From Castellaniella denitrificans (lineage in GTDB: Bacteria; Pseudomonadota; Gammaproteobacteria; Burkholderiales; Burkholderiaceae_B), in contig NZ_JAPWHE010000009.1 of the NCBI RefSeq assembly GCF_027214045.1, forward strand, positions 52,260 to 116,259: 64,000 nucleotides of DNA, given 5' to 3'. Shown here piece by piece: positions 36,482 to 44,697 of this stretch (positions are counted from its first letter, which is position 1; the number at the start of each line of letters is the position of its first letter). The notes below the pieces were generated by a model, which saw only the letters and a program-made list of their open reading frames with translations, searched no databases and was not told the DNA's origin. The position numbers and the translations under genes are program-made.

Positions 36482-38103
36482 GCACCACGCCCGCTTCCCT
36501 GGAAGACGCAACCGGCAAGGAGCCGGAAGCCGCGTCCACCGCCCCGGCCCAGCCACCCGCCGGAGGCTACCCGCCCCTGGAAGGCAGCGCCCGCGCCTTC
36601 GGCACCATCGCCCTGTCGGCCGCCGTTTTCATGAACGTGCTGGACTCGTCGATCGCCAACGTCTCCATCCCCACCATCGCCGGCGATCTGGGGGTCAGCG
36701 CCACTCAGGGCACCTGGGTGATCACCTCGTTCGCCGTGGCCAACGCCATCACTGTGCCGCTGACCGGCTGGCTGACGCAGCGCTTCGGACAAGTGCGCCT
36801 GTTCGTGCTGTCGGTGCTGCTGTTCGTTCTCAGTTCCTGGTTATGCGGCTTCGCCTGGTCGCTGGAATCCCTGGTGTTCTTCCGCGTGGTGCAAGGCGCC
36901 GTGGCCGGGCCGATGATCCCCCTGTCACAATCCCTGATGCTGGCCAGCTACCCGAGGGCCAAGGCGGGGATGGCCCTGGCGCTCTGGTCCATGACGATCC
37001 TGGTCGGTCCCATCGCCGGGCCGCTGCTGGGCGGCTGGATCTCGGACAACTATTCCTGGTCCTGGATCTTCTACATCAACGTGCCGATCGGCCTGCTCGC
37101 CGGATGGGCTTCGTGGCAAGTCTACAAGGCGCGCGACTCGCGCCGCGTCAACCTGCCCATCGATCGCATGGGCCTGTTCCTGCTGGTCGTCTGGGTGGGC
37201 GCCCTGCAACTCATTCTGGACAAGGGCAAGGAGCTCGAGTGGTTCGCCAGCCCGCTGATCTGCGTGCTGGCCGTGGTCACGGTCGTCGCCTTCGTCTATT
37301 TCGTGATCTGGGAACTGACCGCCGCGCATCCGGTGGTGGACCTGACCCTGTTCGCACAGCGCAACTTCACCTCCGGCACCATCGCGCTGTCGGTCGCCTA
37401 CGGCGTGTTCTTCGGCACCGTCGTGCTGCTGCCCCTGTGGCTGCAGAACACCATGGGCTATACGGCCACCTGGGCGGGCGTGGCCTCGGCGCCGGTGGGC
37501 ATCCTGGCCATCATCCTGTCCCCGGTGGTGGGCAAGCTGCTGGCCCGTCACGACCCGCGTCCGATCGCCACCATCGCGTTCCTGATCTTCGCCCTGATCA
37601 GCTATATGCGCGCCCAGTTCAACACTAGCGTGGATCTGTATGCCGTGATGCTGCCCACCTTCATCCAGGGAGCGGCCATGGCGACGTTCTTCATCCCGCT
37701 GACGACGATCTCCTTGTCGGGGCTGAGCCCCGACCGGATCCCCGCGGCCGCCGGCCTGTCGAACTTCTTCCGCCTCGTGTGCGGCGCCTTCGGGACTTCG
37801 ATCACCACCACGATCTGGGACAATCGCGCCACGCTGCACCACAGCCGCCTGACGGAAGTCGCCCGCCCCGGCGAACCGGCCTTCGATCACATCATGGGCG
37901 GCCTGCAGGGCCTGGGCGTGAATCCGCAGCAAGGCGCAGGCATGCTGGACCGGGTGATCAACCAGCAGGCCTATACGATGTCGGCCACCGACATCTTCTA
38001 CGCTTCGGCGCTGATCTTCCTGGTCCTGATCGGCCTCATCTGGCTGGCCCGGCCGAAGTCGGCGGCCCACGGCGGATCGGGTGCGGCGGCTGGCGCGCAT
38101 TGA
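36478..38103 (+). CDS. emrB: DHA2 family MFS multidrug exporter (EmrB/QacA type)
   Basis: Proton-driven drug exporter of the inner membrane, 541 residues with about 14 helices. Family motifs include MNVLDSSIANVSIPTIAGDL in the first helix, GWLTQRFGQVR (motif A) and SWIFYINVPIGLLAGW. A soluble Pro-rich N-terminus of about 40 residues precedes the first helix. The ATG overlaps the emrA stop (ATGA). With NodT-type and EmrA-type partners it forms a complete MarR-controlled efflux system; substrates are unknown. Confidence 0.94.
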   Translation: MSTTPASLEDATGKEPEAASTAPAQPPAGGYPPLEGSARAFGTIALSAAVFMNVLDSSIANVSIPTIAGDLGVSATQGTWVITSFAVANAITVPLTGWLTQRFGQVRLFVLSVLLFVLSSWLCGFAWSLESLVFFRVVQGAVAGPMIPLSQSLMLASYPRAKAGMALALWSMTILVGPIAGPLLGGWISDNYSWSWIFYINVPIGLLAGWASWQVYKARDSRRVNLPIDRMGLFLLVVWVGALQLILDKGKELEWFASPLICVLAVVTVVAFVYFVIWELTAAHPVVDLTLFAQRNFTSGTIALSVAYGVFFGTVVLLPLWLQNTMGYTATWAGVASAPVGILAIILSPVVGKLLARHDPRPIATIAFLIFALISYMRAQFNTSVDLYAVMLPTFIQGAAMATFFIPLTTISLSGLSPDRIPAAAGLSNFFRLVCGAFGTSITTTIWDNRATLHHSRLTEVARPGEPAFDHIMGGLQGLGVNPQQGAGMLDRVINQQAYTMSATDIFYASALIFLVLIGLIWLARPKSAAHGGSGAAAGAH

Positions 38104-38106
38104 ACT

Positions 38107-38136
38107 TTGCGCACGCATCAAAATTTATGCTATAGT
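38107..38136 (+). promoter_or_regulatory. sigma-70 promoter of tRNA-Asn
   Basis: TTGCGC (38107-38112) and TATAGT (38131-38136) are separated by 18 bp and lie 17 bp before the tRNA. The region is AT-rich compared with its flanks. Agreement with the consensus is good for the -10 and fair for the -35. Confidence 0.6.
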
Positions 38137-38152
38137 TTCGCTTCTTCGCAGT

Positions 38153-38228
38153 TCCCCGATAGCTCAGTCGGTAGAGCGACGGACTGTTAATCCGCAGGTC
38201 CCAGGTTCGAGCCCTGGTCGGGGAGCCA
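38153..38228 (+). tRNA. tRNA-Asn (anticodon GTT)
   Basis: A complete 76-nt tRNA including encoded CCA. The acceptor stem pairs TCCCCGA with TCGGGGA, the anticodon loop reads CTGTTAA, and the T-loop is TTCGAGC. Arm lengths match E. coli tRNA-Asn exactly. A rho-independent terminator follows. Confidence 0.97.
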
Positions 38229-38256
38229 CAGAATACCGAGCAGCATCAAGCACTTA

Positions 38257-38284
38257 ACGCCACCCTTTCGGGTGGCGTTTTTGC
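38257..38284 (+). terminator. terminator after tRNA-Asn
   Basis: A 9-bp perfect stem (ACGCCACCC with GGGTGGCGT) and TTTC loop are followed by a T-rich tail. It lies about 30 bp after the tRNA. Confidence 0.92.
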
Positions 38285-38920
38285 TTTTCGCCGTCTGGCC
38301 GTCAACCAAGTGCCAACGCAGGATTGAACGCTCAACGGATTGGGTGTTCCGGCCGTGTCCTAATGGTCCGGCGCATGATGCACGTGCCGCTTGGCGTTAT
38401 GGCTCGGGCTTTGCCTGCCTTCGTACGGGCGAACTGAATCAGCCTTTGCCGAATCCGCTGCAGCCTCAGATGCCAGGCCTCCTCCATCGGGCTTCAGCGG
38501 GGAGGCAAATCCGCGAGACCAGATCGACATGTGAATTTGTTGATTGCCTCAACTCGACCAGTAGAGGCGCGATTTGCGCCGTGGCCAGATAGGACAGCGC
38601 GTTTTCCTCAAGGTCACTCCAGCGCCTGCTCGCTGCGTTCGGTAGGCTGCGGGATCTGTTGTACTTTAAGCAAATAGCCCCTGCGAAAACTGGGTTGATA
38701 CAGTCAGATTTACTCCGACGGGGGAGGTGCGGACAGCAATCCGCCTGCCCAGCCATTCGCAGGAATCCATGATCGGAAATAATTGTTTACACATTGATTG
38801 AGGGTTTGACCTTCATGGGATGAATAAGGGTGAAATAGCGGTCCAATAAAAGCATTTCACTGATGTTTTGTTTCAATACCATGGATTTCTTACGTTTAAC
38901 TTAAGGATAGAGGTGGTCCA
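38285..38920. other. 636-bp region without a convincing gene, downstream of tRNA-Asn
   Basis: No reading frame here looks like a normal gene of this genome. A minus-strand frame (38466-38756) ends with SYLATAQIAPLLVELR, faintly like the C-terminus of some IS transposases, but the rest is not recognisable, so at most it is a decayed remnant. The right part (38760-38920) is clearly AT-rich and probably holds the promoter and RBS (AAGGATAGAGG) of the chemoreceptor. No integrase, terminal inverted repeats or tRNA 3'-end duplication were found. Confidence 0.4.
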
Positions 38921-40531
38921 GTGCGGTTGAACCTCCCCATTACAAACCAAGAGCATCCCTTCCCCAGCGGCGCCACCTTGGTTTCGGTCACGGACAAGAA
39001 AGGGCGAATCCTCTACTGCAACGAGGGATTCATCAAAGTCAGCGGCTTCGAACCCGAAGAACTACTGGGCCAACCTCATAACCTCATCCGCCATCCCGAT
39101 GTGCCGGAAGAGGCCTTCCGCGATCTATGGGACACCATCCGGCAGGGAAAAATGTGGTCCGCCACTCTGAAAAACCGGCGCAAGGATGGTTCTCATTATT
39201 GGGTTACCGCCAATGTCACGCCTTTGCTTGATAACGGCATCCCGGTGAGCTATATGTCCGTGCGAACAGAGGCCTCGCGCGAGCAGATCGACATCGCGGA
39301 CGCCCTGTTTGCACGCATGCGGCAGGAGCGTGAAAACGGCCGTGTCGTCACAACATTTCGTGAAGGCCAGATCATCACGAGGTCTTGGTGGGGACGGCTC
39401 GGCAAATCTGCGCTCCGGCCCGATCTGTCCGCATCCTTGCTTCTATTGATGTGTATGCAGGGCCTGACGACTGGGCTTGCGATGTGGCTCGCCGGGACCG
39501 GCTCGATACCATTCTGGGCGGGCATTCTGGCGTCAACGATTGTGCTGGGAATCACCGCCCTCATGATGCAGTCCCGAACAGTCTCGCCCGTGAAGGCGCT
39601 GATCGACGCGACAAACCAGATCGCTGCCTGCGACCTGACTCAAACAGTCATGAGTACACGCAATGATCTGTATGGGCAACTGCACAGGGCTTTAGGGCAG
39701 GTCAGCGTCAACCTGAAATCGGTTGTTCGCGATGCGCGAGACCAGAACACTCAGACCGTCACGATGGTCAGCCGAATGTCCGCCGGCACCGCCGAACTGG
39801 CTCGCCGCACGGAGAACCAGGCGGAGAATCTTGCACAAACCGCAACCGCTCTGGAGCAAATCACCTCCGTTGCACGCACAACCACCGAGGCGGCTACGGG
39901 CGCATCGAACACATCCGCCACCGCCGTTACAACAACCGACAAGGGGGCGAAGTCACTTGATGAGCTGAGACTCACCATGGAATCCATTCACCAAGCATCG
40001 GATCGTATCGGGGACATCACCAGGACGATCGACGCCATTGCATTCCAAACCAATATCCTGTCGTTGAATGCCACGATCGAAGCCGCCAGAGCGGGGACGG
40101 CTGGCAAAGGGTTCGCCGTCGTCGCGTCAGAAGTCAGGGCGCTCGCTCAGCGAACCGCCCGCGCAGCCGCTGAAATTACAGCGCTGATTGATGATACCCG
40201 GCTCCGGATCAAGGACGGGCACGAAAAGACCGAATCGACGCTCGCGATCATGCAAGAGACAGTTTGCAAAATCAGGGACGTTCACCATGAGATGAAAACA
40301 ATCGAAAAATCCATGTCTGAACAGCTTACTGGCATTTCACAGATCAGCGCAGCGGTACACGAAATCGATCAAAGCACTCAGGAGAATGCTCGCTTCTCCA
40401 GCGCCATGGCAGCCACTGTTCATGAGATTCAGGCTGTCGCGCAACGAGCCATCGAAACAGTCGGCGTATTTCGGATAGACACCCGCGCAAGACAAAGCGG
40501 GAATACACAGGAGTTGCAAAGAAAAGGATAG
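38921..40531 (+). CDS. PAS domain methyl-accepting chemotaxis protein (Aer-like)
   Basis: Energy- or redox-taxis receptor. The 536-residue protein has an N-terminal cytoplasmic PAS domain (about 10-120, with [20 protein letters not shown]), two closely spaced hydrophobic segments (about 166-186 and 191-212) with no periplasmic sensor domain, and an MCP signalling domain with [20 protein letters not shown]. This is the Aer layout, so FAD binding is likely. Start is GTG with a good purine-rich RBS. Codon use is visibly less GC-biased than in neighbours and it sits beside a tRNA, hinting at acquisition. Confidence 0.92.
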   Translation: MRLNLPITNQEHPFPSGATLVSVTDKKGRILYCNEGFIKVSGFEPEELLGQPHNLIRHPDVPEEAFRDLWDTIRQGKMWSATLKNRRKDGSHYWVTANVTPLLDNGIPVSYMSVRTEASREQIDIADALFARMRQERENGRVVTTFREGQIITRSWWGRLGKSALRPDLSASLLLLMCMQGLTTGLAMWLAGTGSIPFWAGILASTIVLGITALMMQSRTVSPVKALIDATNQIAACDLTQTVMSTRNDLYGQLHRALGQVSVNLKSVVRDARDQNTQTVTMVSRMSAGTAELARRTENQAENLAQTATALEQITSVARTTTEAATGASNTSATAVTTTDKGAKSLDELRLTMESIHQASDRIGDITRTIDAIAFQTNILSLNATIEAARAGTAGKGFAVVASEVRALAQRTARAAAEITALIDDTRLRIKDGHEKTESTLAIMQETVCKIRDVHHEMKTIEKSMSEQLTGISQISAAVHEIDQSTQENARFSSAMAATVHEIQAVAQRAIETVGVFRIDTRARQSGNTQELQRKG

Positions 40532-40567
40532 CGGCTGGGTCATGGGGGCTTTACTTCGCCAGGAGCC

Positions 40568-40951
40568 TCACCGGCCCCGCCATCGGTCCATCTGCCGCCG
40601 GTCGCGTTTGGTGGGCCGGCCCTCCTCGAACTCCCGGGCGGGCTCGGGCGCCAGACGGCGCAGTTCAGCCGCGTGTTCCCGGGCCGTCACGCTTTCCGCG
40701 GTTTCCTCGTACAACAGCGCGGCCTGAGGCGCAGGCCCGCGCACCAGGCTGAGAGCACGCACCCGGACCTGCAACGGCGGCTGGCCCGGACGGCGCACTT
40801 CAACCAAATCATCGGCGGCGATCTCACGGGCCGGCTTGGCCGCCTGGCCGCCGACCAACACCCGGCCAGCGCCGATCTCGTGCGCCGCCAGGCTGCGTGT
40901 CTTGTAAAAACGGGCGGCCCACAGCCACTTGTCCAGACGCATCCGGTCCAT
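40568..40951 (-). CDS. hslR: S4-domain RNA-binding heat shock protein 15 (HslR)
   Basis: RNA-binding protein that rescues stalled 50S subunits carrying peptidyl-tRNA in E. coli. The 127-residue protein has the S4 fold MRLDKWLWAARFYKTRSLAA with AGRVLVGGQAAKPAREI, and a basic C-terminus (TKRDRRQMDRWRGR) as in Hsp15. It is convergent with the chemoreceptor gene and forms a single-gene unit. Confidence 0.92.
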   Translation of the reverse strand: MDRMRLDKWLWAARFYKTRSLAAHEIGAGRVLVGGQAAKPAREIAADDLVEVRRPGQPPLQVRVRALSLVRGPAPQAALLYEETAESVTAREHAAELRRLAPEPAREFEEGRPTKRDRRQMDRWRGR

Positions 40952-41287
40952 TTCCTGTTCTCCTTCCGGTCGGCCTCCCCCTGCCGGTTTGTCCGCCGTC
41001 CTGCCGGAGATTATCGTCGATTCGTGACGAGCCCTCGCGAAGAAGCGCCGGCGTTCAACCCGCCGTCAGCCTCGTAATCACCTGCATCCGGTCCGGACGG
41101 ATCGTTCGACGGAAACCCGCGCCGCGCCTGATTCCGCGCTTCCCCAGACGGCCTGCGGCGAAACACGGCATTACAAAAGGCGGAAATGGCGGGACGAACT
41201 TCCCCCCCCGCCGGATGCTCTGAGCATCAGGTGGTCCGCCACCGGCCCGGGCACAAGGGTGCCTGGGCGTTCTCTGGAGTTGATGTC
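40952..41287. promoter_or_regulatory. 336-bp intergenic region before a small secreted-protein gene
   Basis: No gene is supported here. It must carry the promoters of hslR (minus) and of the small gene at 41288 (plus). Two hairpins are visible near the right end: GATGCT-CTG-AGCATC at 41214-41228, and a 10-bp stem with one G-T pair at 41245-41268. Neither has a T-run; they would lie in the leader of the small gene. Confidence 0.45.
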
Positions 41288-41515
41288 ATGACGACACGTT
41301 CCCGCATTGCCTTCCTGCTTGCCTGCTCGGCCGCCGCCCTCGGACTCACCACGGCATCCGCCTTTGCCGCCAACACACCCGCCGGCCAACCCGCCGCGCA
41401 ATCCGCCCCGCAGCATGCCGGCAAGAAAATGGCCACCCATCGCGCCAAAGCGACGACGAGCCATCAGAAGAGCGTGAAGGCGCACCGCGCCAAGGCACCC
41501 AAAACCCCGGCTTGA
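41288..41515 (+). CDS. small secreted Ala/Lys/His-rich protein
   Basis: Not recognised. The 75-residue product has a clear Sec signal peptide (hydrophobic IAFLLACSAAALGLTTASAF, cleavage expected after AFA) and a mature part of about 47 residues made mostly of Ala, Lys, His, Gln, Thr and Pro, strongly basic and without Cys. A GGAG site precedes the ATG. Composition recalls small periplasmic acid-shock or histone-like tails, but no homology is claimed. It is followed by a hairpin and is not in an obvious operon. Confidence 0.65.
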   Translation: MTTRSRIAFLLACSAAALGLTTASAFAANTPAGQPAAQSAPQHAGKKMATHRAKATTSHQKSVKAHRAKAPKTPA

Positions 41516-41526
41516 GCCCCCACCTC

Positions 41527-41557
41527 CCCGGACGCGACAGTCTCGCACGCGTCCGGG
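41527..41557 (+). terminator. hairpin after the small secreted-protein gene
   Basis: A 10-bp perfect stem (CCCGGACGCG with CGCGTCCGGG) encloses an 11-base loop 11 bp after the stop codon. The following CTCTCTT is only partly T-rich, so termination may be weak. Confidence 0.55.
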
Positions 41558-41676
41558 CTCTCTTCGACGCCTCGCGGCCACCACGCCCGAGGCGTTTCCC
41601 GTTTTTCACACTCCCGCGCGGGGACTTCCGATACACTGGGTTTCTTTTCCGCTTTCCGTCCCGCCCCTCCCCCCGC

Positions 41677-42906
41677 ATGCACCCACACCGACACGCCCTG
41701 CACAACGAACTGCACGCCCGTCCTTCGATGTATTTCGACGCGCCGGCCCAGGTCTTTCACCTGGCTTTCCTCGACGAAAACGAGGCGGCGGAAACCATCG
41801 TCCGCTCACTGTGCGACCGTCATGTGGCGCTGGCCGACCCCACTCTGCCCCAGGGCGAATTCCCGGTGGGCGGCGCGCGGCTAAAATGGGAGCGGCACAC
41901 TGAATTCCTGACCTTGACCCTGGTGATGCCCGGCACGCAGGCCACGCCGTGGGCCGCCCTGCCCCCTGTACTGGCCGAGGTCGCCGAAACCCACAGCGCC
42001 CTGCTGATCAACGCCGATCAGGTCTGCGTGGAATCCGAGGCCACATGGCGCGGATCGATCGACGATTATGGCTTCAAGGACCCGGTCGGCTCCAGCCTGG
42101 ACGACGACAAGGCCACCGTCTGGAGCGATCTGCGGCTGAACGGCAACGGGCTGAACCGCATGCTGGTGCTCAACCGGCAGTTCGACGGCCGGCGGCTGGG
42201 CCGCATGGTGCGCCGCCTGCTGGAAGTCGAAACCTACCGACTGATGGCGTCCCTGACCTTGCCGGTCGCCCGCGCCCTGGGCGCTGAACTGCGCCAGTAT
42301 GAACAGGAACTGGCCACCCTGTCCGACGCCAACGCCCGCGCCGAAGCCCAGGACATCAAGGCACTGCTGGAACATATCACCCGCCTGTCCGCCCGGATCA
42401 CCCAGACCAGCGCCCGCACACGGCTGCGCTTCAGCGCCACCGAAGCCTATGCCCAACTGGTGTTCGAACGCATCGCGGAACTGCACGAAAGCCGCACCGG
42501 CGACTGCCAGCAACTGGGCACCTTCATCGCTCAGCGCTTCCGCCCCACGGTGCGCTACTGCGCCTCCACCGACCAGCGCCTCGGCCGCATCGGCAGCGCC
42601 GTATCCCACCTGAGCAATCTGCTCCAGGCCCGCGTCCAGGTCGAAATGGAGGAGCAGAACAGCCAGATCCTGCAAAGCCTGAGCACCCGCGCCGAAACCC
42701 AGATCAAGATCCAGAAAGCAGTGGAAGGTCTGTCCATCATCGCCATCAGCTATTATCTGTTCAGCCTGTTCAAGCTGCTGTATCAGGGCATCCTCACGCT
42801 GGGCTTCGAACTGCAGCCCCGCACGGCGCTGCTGGCCGGCACACCGCTGGCGGCGCTGATCATCGGCGCGATCGCCTACCGCATCCGCAACGCCAGGCGC
42901 CATTGA
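41677..42906 (+). CDS. DUF3422 family membrane protein
   Basis: A 409-residue protein of the DUF3422 family, function unknown. It begins HALHNELHARPSMYFDAPAQ, a hallmark of the family, contains a helical and coiled-coil-prone middle (about 210-340), and ends with two membrane helices (GLSIIAISYYLFSLFKLLYQ and LLAGTPLAALIIGAIAYRIR). The ATG at 41677 is chosen since the family motif starts at once; the upstream extension is Pro/Arg-rich and crosses the preceding hairpin. Confidence 0.87.
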   Translation: MHPHRHALHNELHARPSMYFDAPAQVFHLAFLDENEAAETIVRSLCDRHVALADPTLPQGEFPVGGARLKWERHTEFLTLTLVMPGTQATPWAALPPVLAEVAETHSALLINADQVCVESEATWRGSIDDYGFKDPVGSSLDDDKATVWSDLRLNGNGLNRMLVLNRQFDGRRLGRMVRRLLEVETYRLMASLTLPVARALGAELRQYEQELATLSDANARAEAQDIKALLEHITRLSARITQTSARTRLRFSATEAYAQLVFERIAELHESRTGDCQQLGTFIAQRFRPTVRYCASTDQRLGRIGSAVSHLSNLLQARVQVEMEEQNSQILQSLSTRAETQIKIQKAVEGLSIIAISYYLFSLFKLLYQGILTLGFELQPRTALLAGTPLAALIIGAIAYRIRNARRH

Positions 42907-42941
42907 CACCGCATTCTCCCCGACACCACGGCCCGACGACC

Positions 42942-44057
42942 ATGCCCACTTTGCACTTCCGCAGCTTCCTGCTGCTGCTGACCGCCGTCTCGATCGCCTT
43001 TATCAGCATTCTGCTGCCTTTCTATGCGGCGATCTTCTGGGGCGGCGTACTCGCGGTGATCTTCAGCCCCCTGCATCGGCGCCTGCTGCGCATCCTGGGC
43101 GGACGCAGCCCCAGCCTGGCAGCTTTCCTGACACTGCTGTGCATCACCCTGATCGTGATCCTGCCGATGCTGTTCATCGCCGCCTCCCTCGCCAACGAGG
43201 TCGCCGGGCTGTACACCCGCATCAATTCCGGCCAGTTGAACCTGGGCGGCTACTACGAGCAGATCGTCGGCGCCCTGCCGCCTTCCGTGCATGGCTGGCT
43301 GAATTCCTTCGGCCTGGGCGACCTGCTCAGCATCCGCGAAAAACTCTCGACCGGCGCGCTGCAGGCCAGTCAGTTCCTGGCAAAGCAGGCGGTCAGCGTC
43401 GGACAGAACACCTTCCAGTTCGTGGTCGGCCTGGGTGTCATGCTGTATCTGCTGTTTTTCCTGCTGCGCGACGGAGCGGACATCGTGCCCCGCCTGAAAC
43501 GCCTGATCCCGCTGGAGGACTCGCACCGCCACGGCCTGTTCCAGAAATTCGCCACCGTGGTGCGGGCCACGGTCAAGGGCAATATCGTCATCGCCGCCGC
43601 CCAGGGTTTGCTGGGCGGCCTGATGTTCACCTTCCTGGGCATCCAGGGATCACTCTTCTGGGGGGTGATGATGGCCTTCCTGTCCCTCCTGCCCGCCGTG
43701 GGCGCCTCGCTGATCTGGGTGCCGGTCGCGATCTACTTCTTGGTCACCGGCGCCCTGTGGCAGGGCATCGTCCTGATCCTGTTCGGCGTACTGGTCATCG
43801 GGCTGCTGGACAATCTCCTGCGTCCCATCCTGGTGGGCAAGGACACCAAACTGCCCGACTACGTGGTGCTGATTTCCACCCTGGGCGGCCTGTCGGTATT
43901 CGGCCTGAACGGCTTCGTCATCGGTCCGCTGTTCGCCGCACTGTGCATGGCCAGTTGGGACCTGTTCCCCGACGCGATCGCCCTGCACCAGCAGGGGCTC
44001 CGCGAGATCAAGCCCACAGGATCGTCAGATTCACCGCCAGCGCCGCCACCCAGATGA
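42942..44057 (+). CDS. AI-2E family transporter (YdiK/PerM type)
   Basis: Inner-membrane protein of 371 residues with about eight helices and the family segments FYAAIFWGGVLAVIFSPLHR and LDNLLRPILVGKDTKLPDYV. The family is named after the autoinducer-2 exporter TqsA, but members have varied roles including ion transport, so the substrate is open. ATG 42942 is preferred to an upstream TTG. Its last 50 bp overlap the convergent MAPEG gene. Confidence 0.88.
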   Translation: MPTLHFRSFLLLLTAVSIAFISILLPFYAAIFWGGVLAVIFSPLHRRLLRILGGRSPSLAAFLTLLCITLIVILPMLFIAASLANEVAGLYTRINSGQLNLGGYYEQIVGALPPSVHGWLNSFGLGDLLSIREKLSTGALQASQFLAKQAVSVGQNTFQFVVGLGVMLYLLFFLLRDGADIVPRLKRLIPLEDSHRHGLFQKFATVVRATVKGNIVIAAAQGLLGGLMFTFLGIQGSLFWGVMMAFLSLLPAVGASLIWVPVAIYFLVTGALWQGIVLILFGVLVIGLLDNLLRPILVGKDTKLPDYVVLISTLGGLSVFGLNGFVIGPLFAALCMASWDLFPDAIALHQQGLREIKPTGSSDSPPAPPPR

Positions 44058-44376
44058 GCGAGCGCACCGTGCCACGCCCCAGGATATAGGCCAGCACGTA
44101 CAACACCCGCAAAGCCACCCAGGCGCCCATCAAGCTCGCCAGCCGGTCCGGCTGCGAGCCGGCGTACAAGGCATACAACACCGCCGCGTAGAAAAACGGC
44201 AGCCCTTCGAACAGGTTCGCCTGTGCCGCATTGGCACGCGCCCGCCAGCCCTGCTGGGCAGCCAGCCAGGGGCGTGGATCCTCATTGTCGAACCGGCGCC
44301 CTCCGGCCTTGGCCGCCAGGGCCGCCCCAAAAGGCAGCACCGCTGCCGCCACCATCAATCCCTGGACCCAACTCAT
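44008..44376 (-). CDS. MAPEG family membrane protein
   Basis: A 122-residue inner-membrane protein with four hydrophobic segments and the MAPEG motif RANAAQANLFEGLPFFYAAV. Eukaryotic members are glutathione transferases or eicosanoid enzymes; the bacterial role is mostly unknown. GAGG lies at ideal distance from the ATG at 44376, and the longer in-frame extension upstream is not family-like. The 3' end overlaps the AI-2E family gene tail to tail by 50 bp. Confidence 0.85.
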   Translation of the reverse strand: MSWVQGLMVAAAVLPFGAALAAKAGGRRFDNEDPRPWLAAQQGWRARANAAQANLFEGLPFFYAAVLYALYAGSQPDRLASLMGAWVALRVLYVLAYILGRGTVRSLIWVAALAVNLTILWA

Positions 44377-44557
44377 CCCGACCTCGCTCAAAATGGGCAT
44401 TCGACATTCGACGGTATTATGCCGACACATCGCACCGGCGTGTTGCCATGCAGCCTCTTCCAATCCGAAGAAAAATTCATGTACAATGCTTGGCTTTGGT
44501 GATGGGCATGAACGTGCTTTGTCACCGAATCGGCGGAATGCCAGCGCGTTCGCCATC

Positions 44558-44633
44558 GCCGGCTTAGCTCAGTTGGTAGAGCAGCTCATTCGTAATGAGA
44601 AGGTCGGGGGTTCGACTCCTCTAGCCGGCACCA
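44558..44633 (+). tRNA. tRNA-Thr (anticodon CGT)
   Basis: A complete 76-nt tRNA with encoded CCA. The acceptor stem pairs GCCGGCT with AGCCGGC, the anticodon loop is TTCGTAA, and the T-loop is TTCGACT. A likely -10 (TACAAT, 44482-44487) lies upstream and a strong terminator downstream. Confidence 0.97.
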
Positions 44634-44642
44634 GGCATATCA

Positions 44643-44682
44643 ATCAAAGCGCCAGCCCATTCGGGCTGGCGCTTTGATTTTT
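44643..44682 (+). terminator. terminator after tRNA-Thr
   Basis: A 16-bp perfect stem (ATCAAAGCGCCAGCCC and its complement) with ATTC loop is followed by a run of T. It can also serve the convergent acyl-CoA ligase gene, whose stop codon lies 16 bp away. Confidence 0.94.
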
Positions 44683-44697
44683 ACGGCCCGCGCGACG

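Noticed and set aside
38466..38756. Possible transposase fragment on the minus strand
   Set aside because: Only a short C-terminal piece looks faintly IS-like; no catalytic residues, terminal repeats or target duplication, so it is not called as a gene or element.
38153..38921. Attachment site at tRNA-Asn
   Set aside because: No integrase and no second copy of the tRNA 3' end was found downstream in the window.
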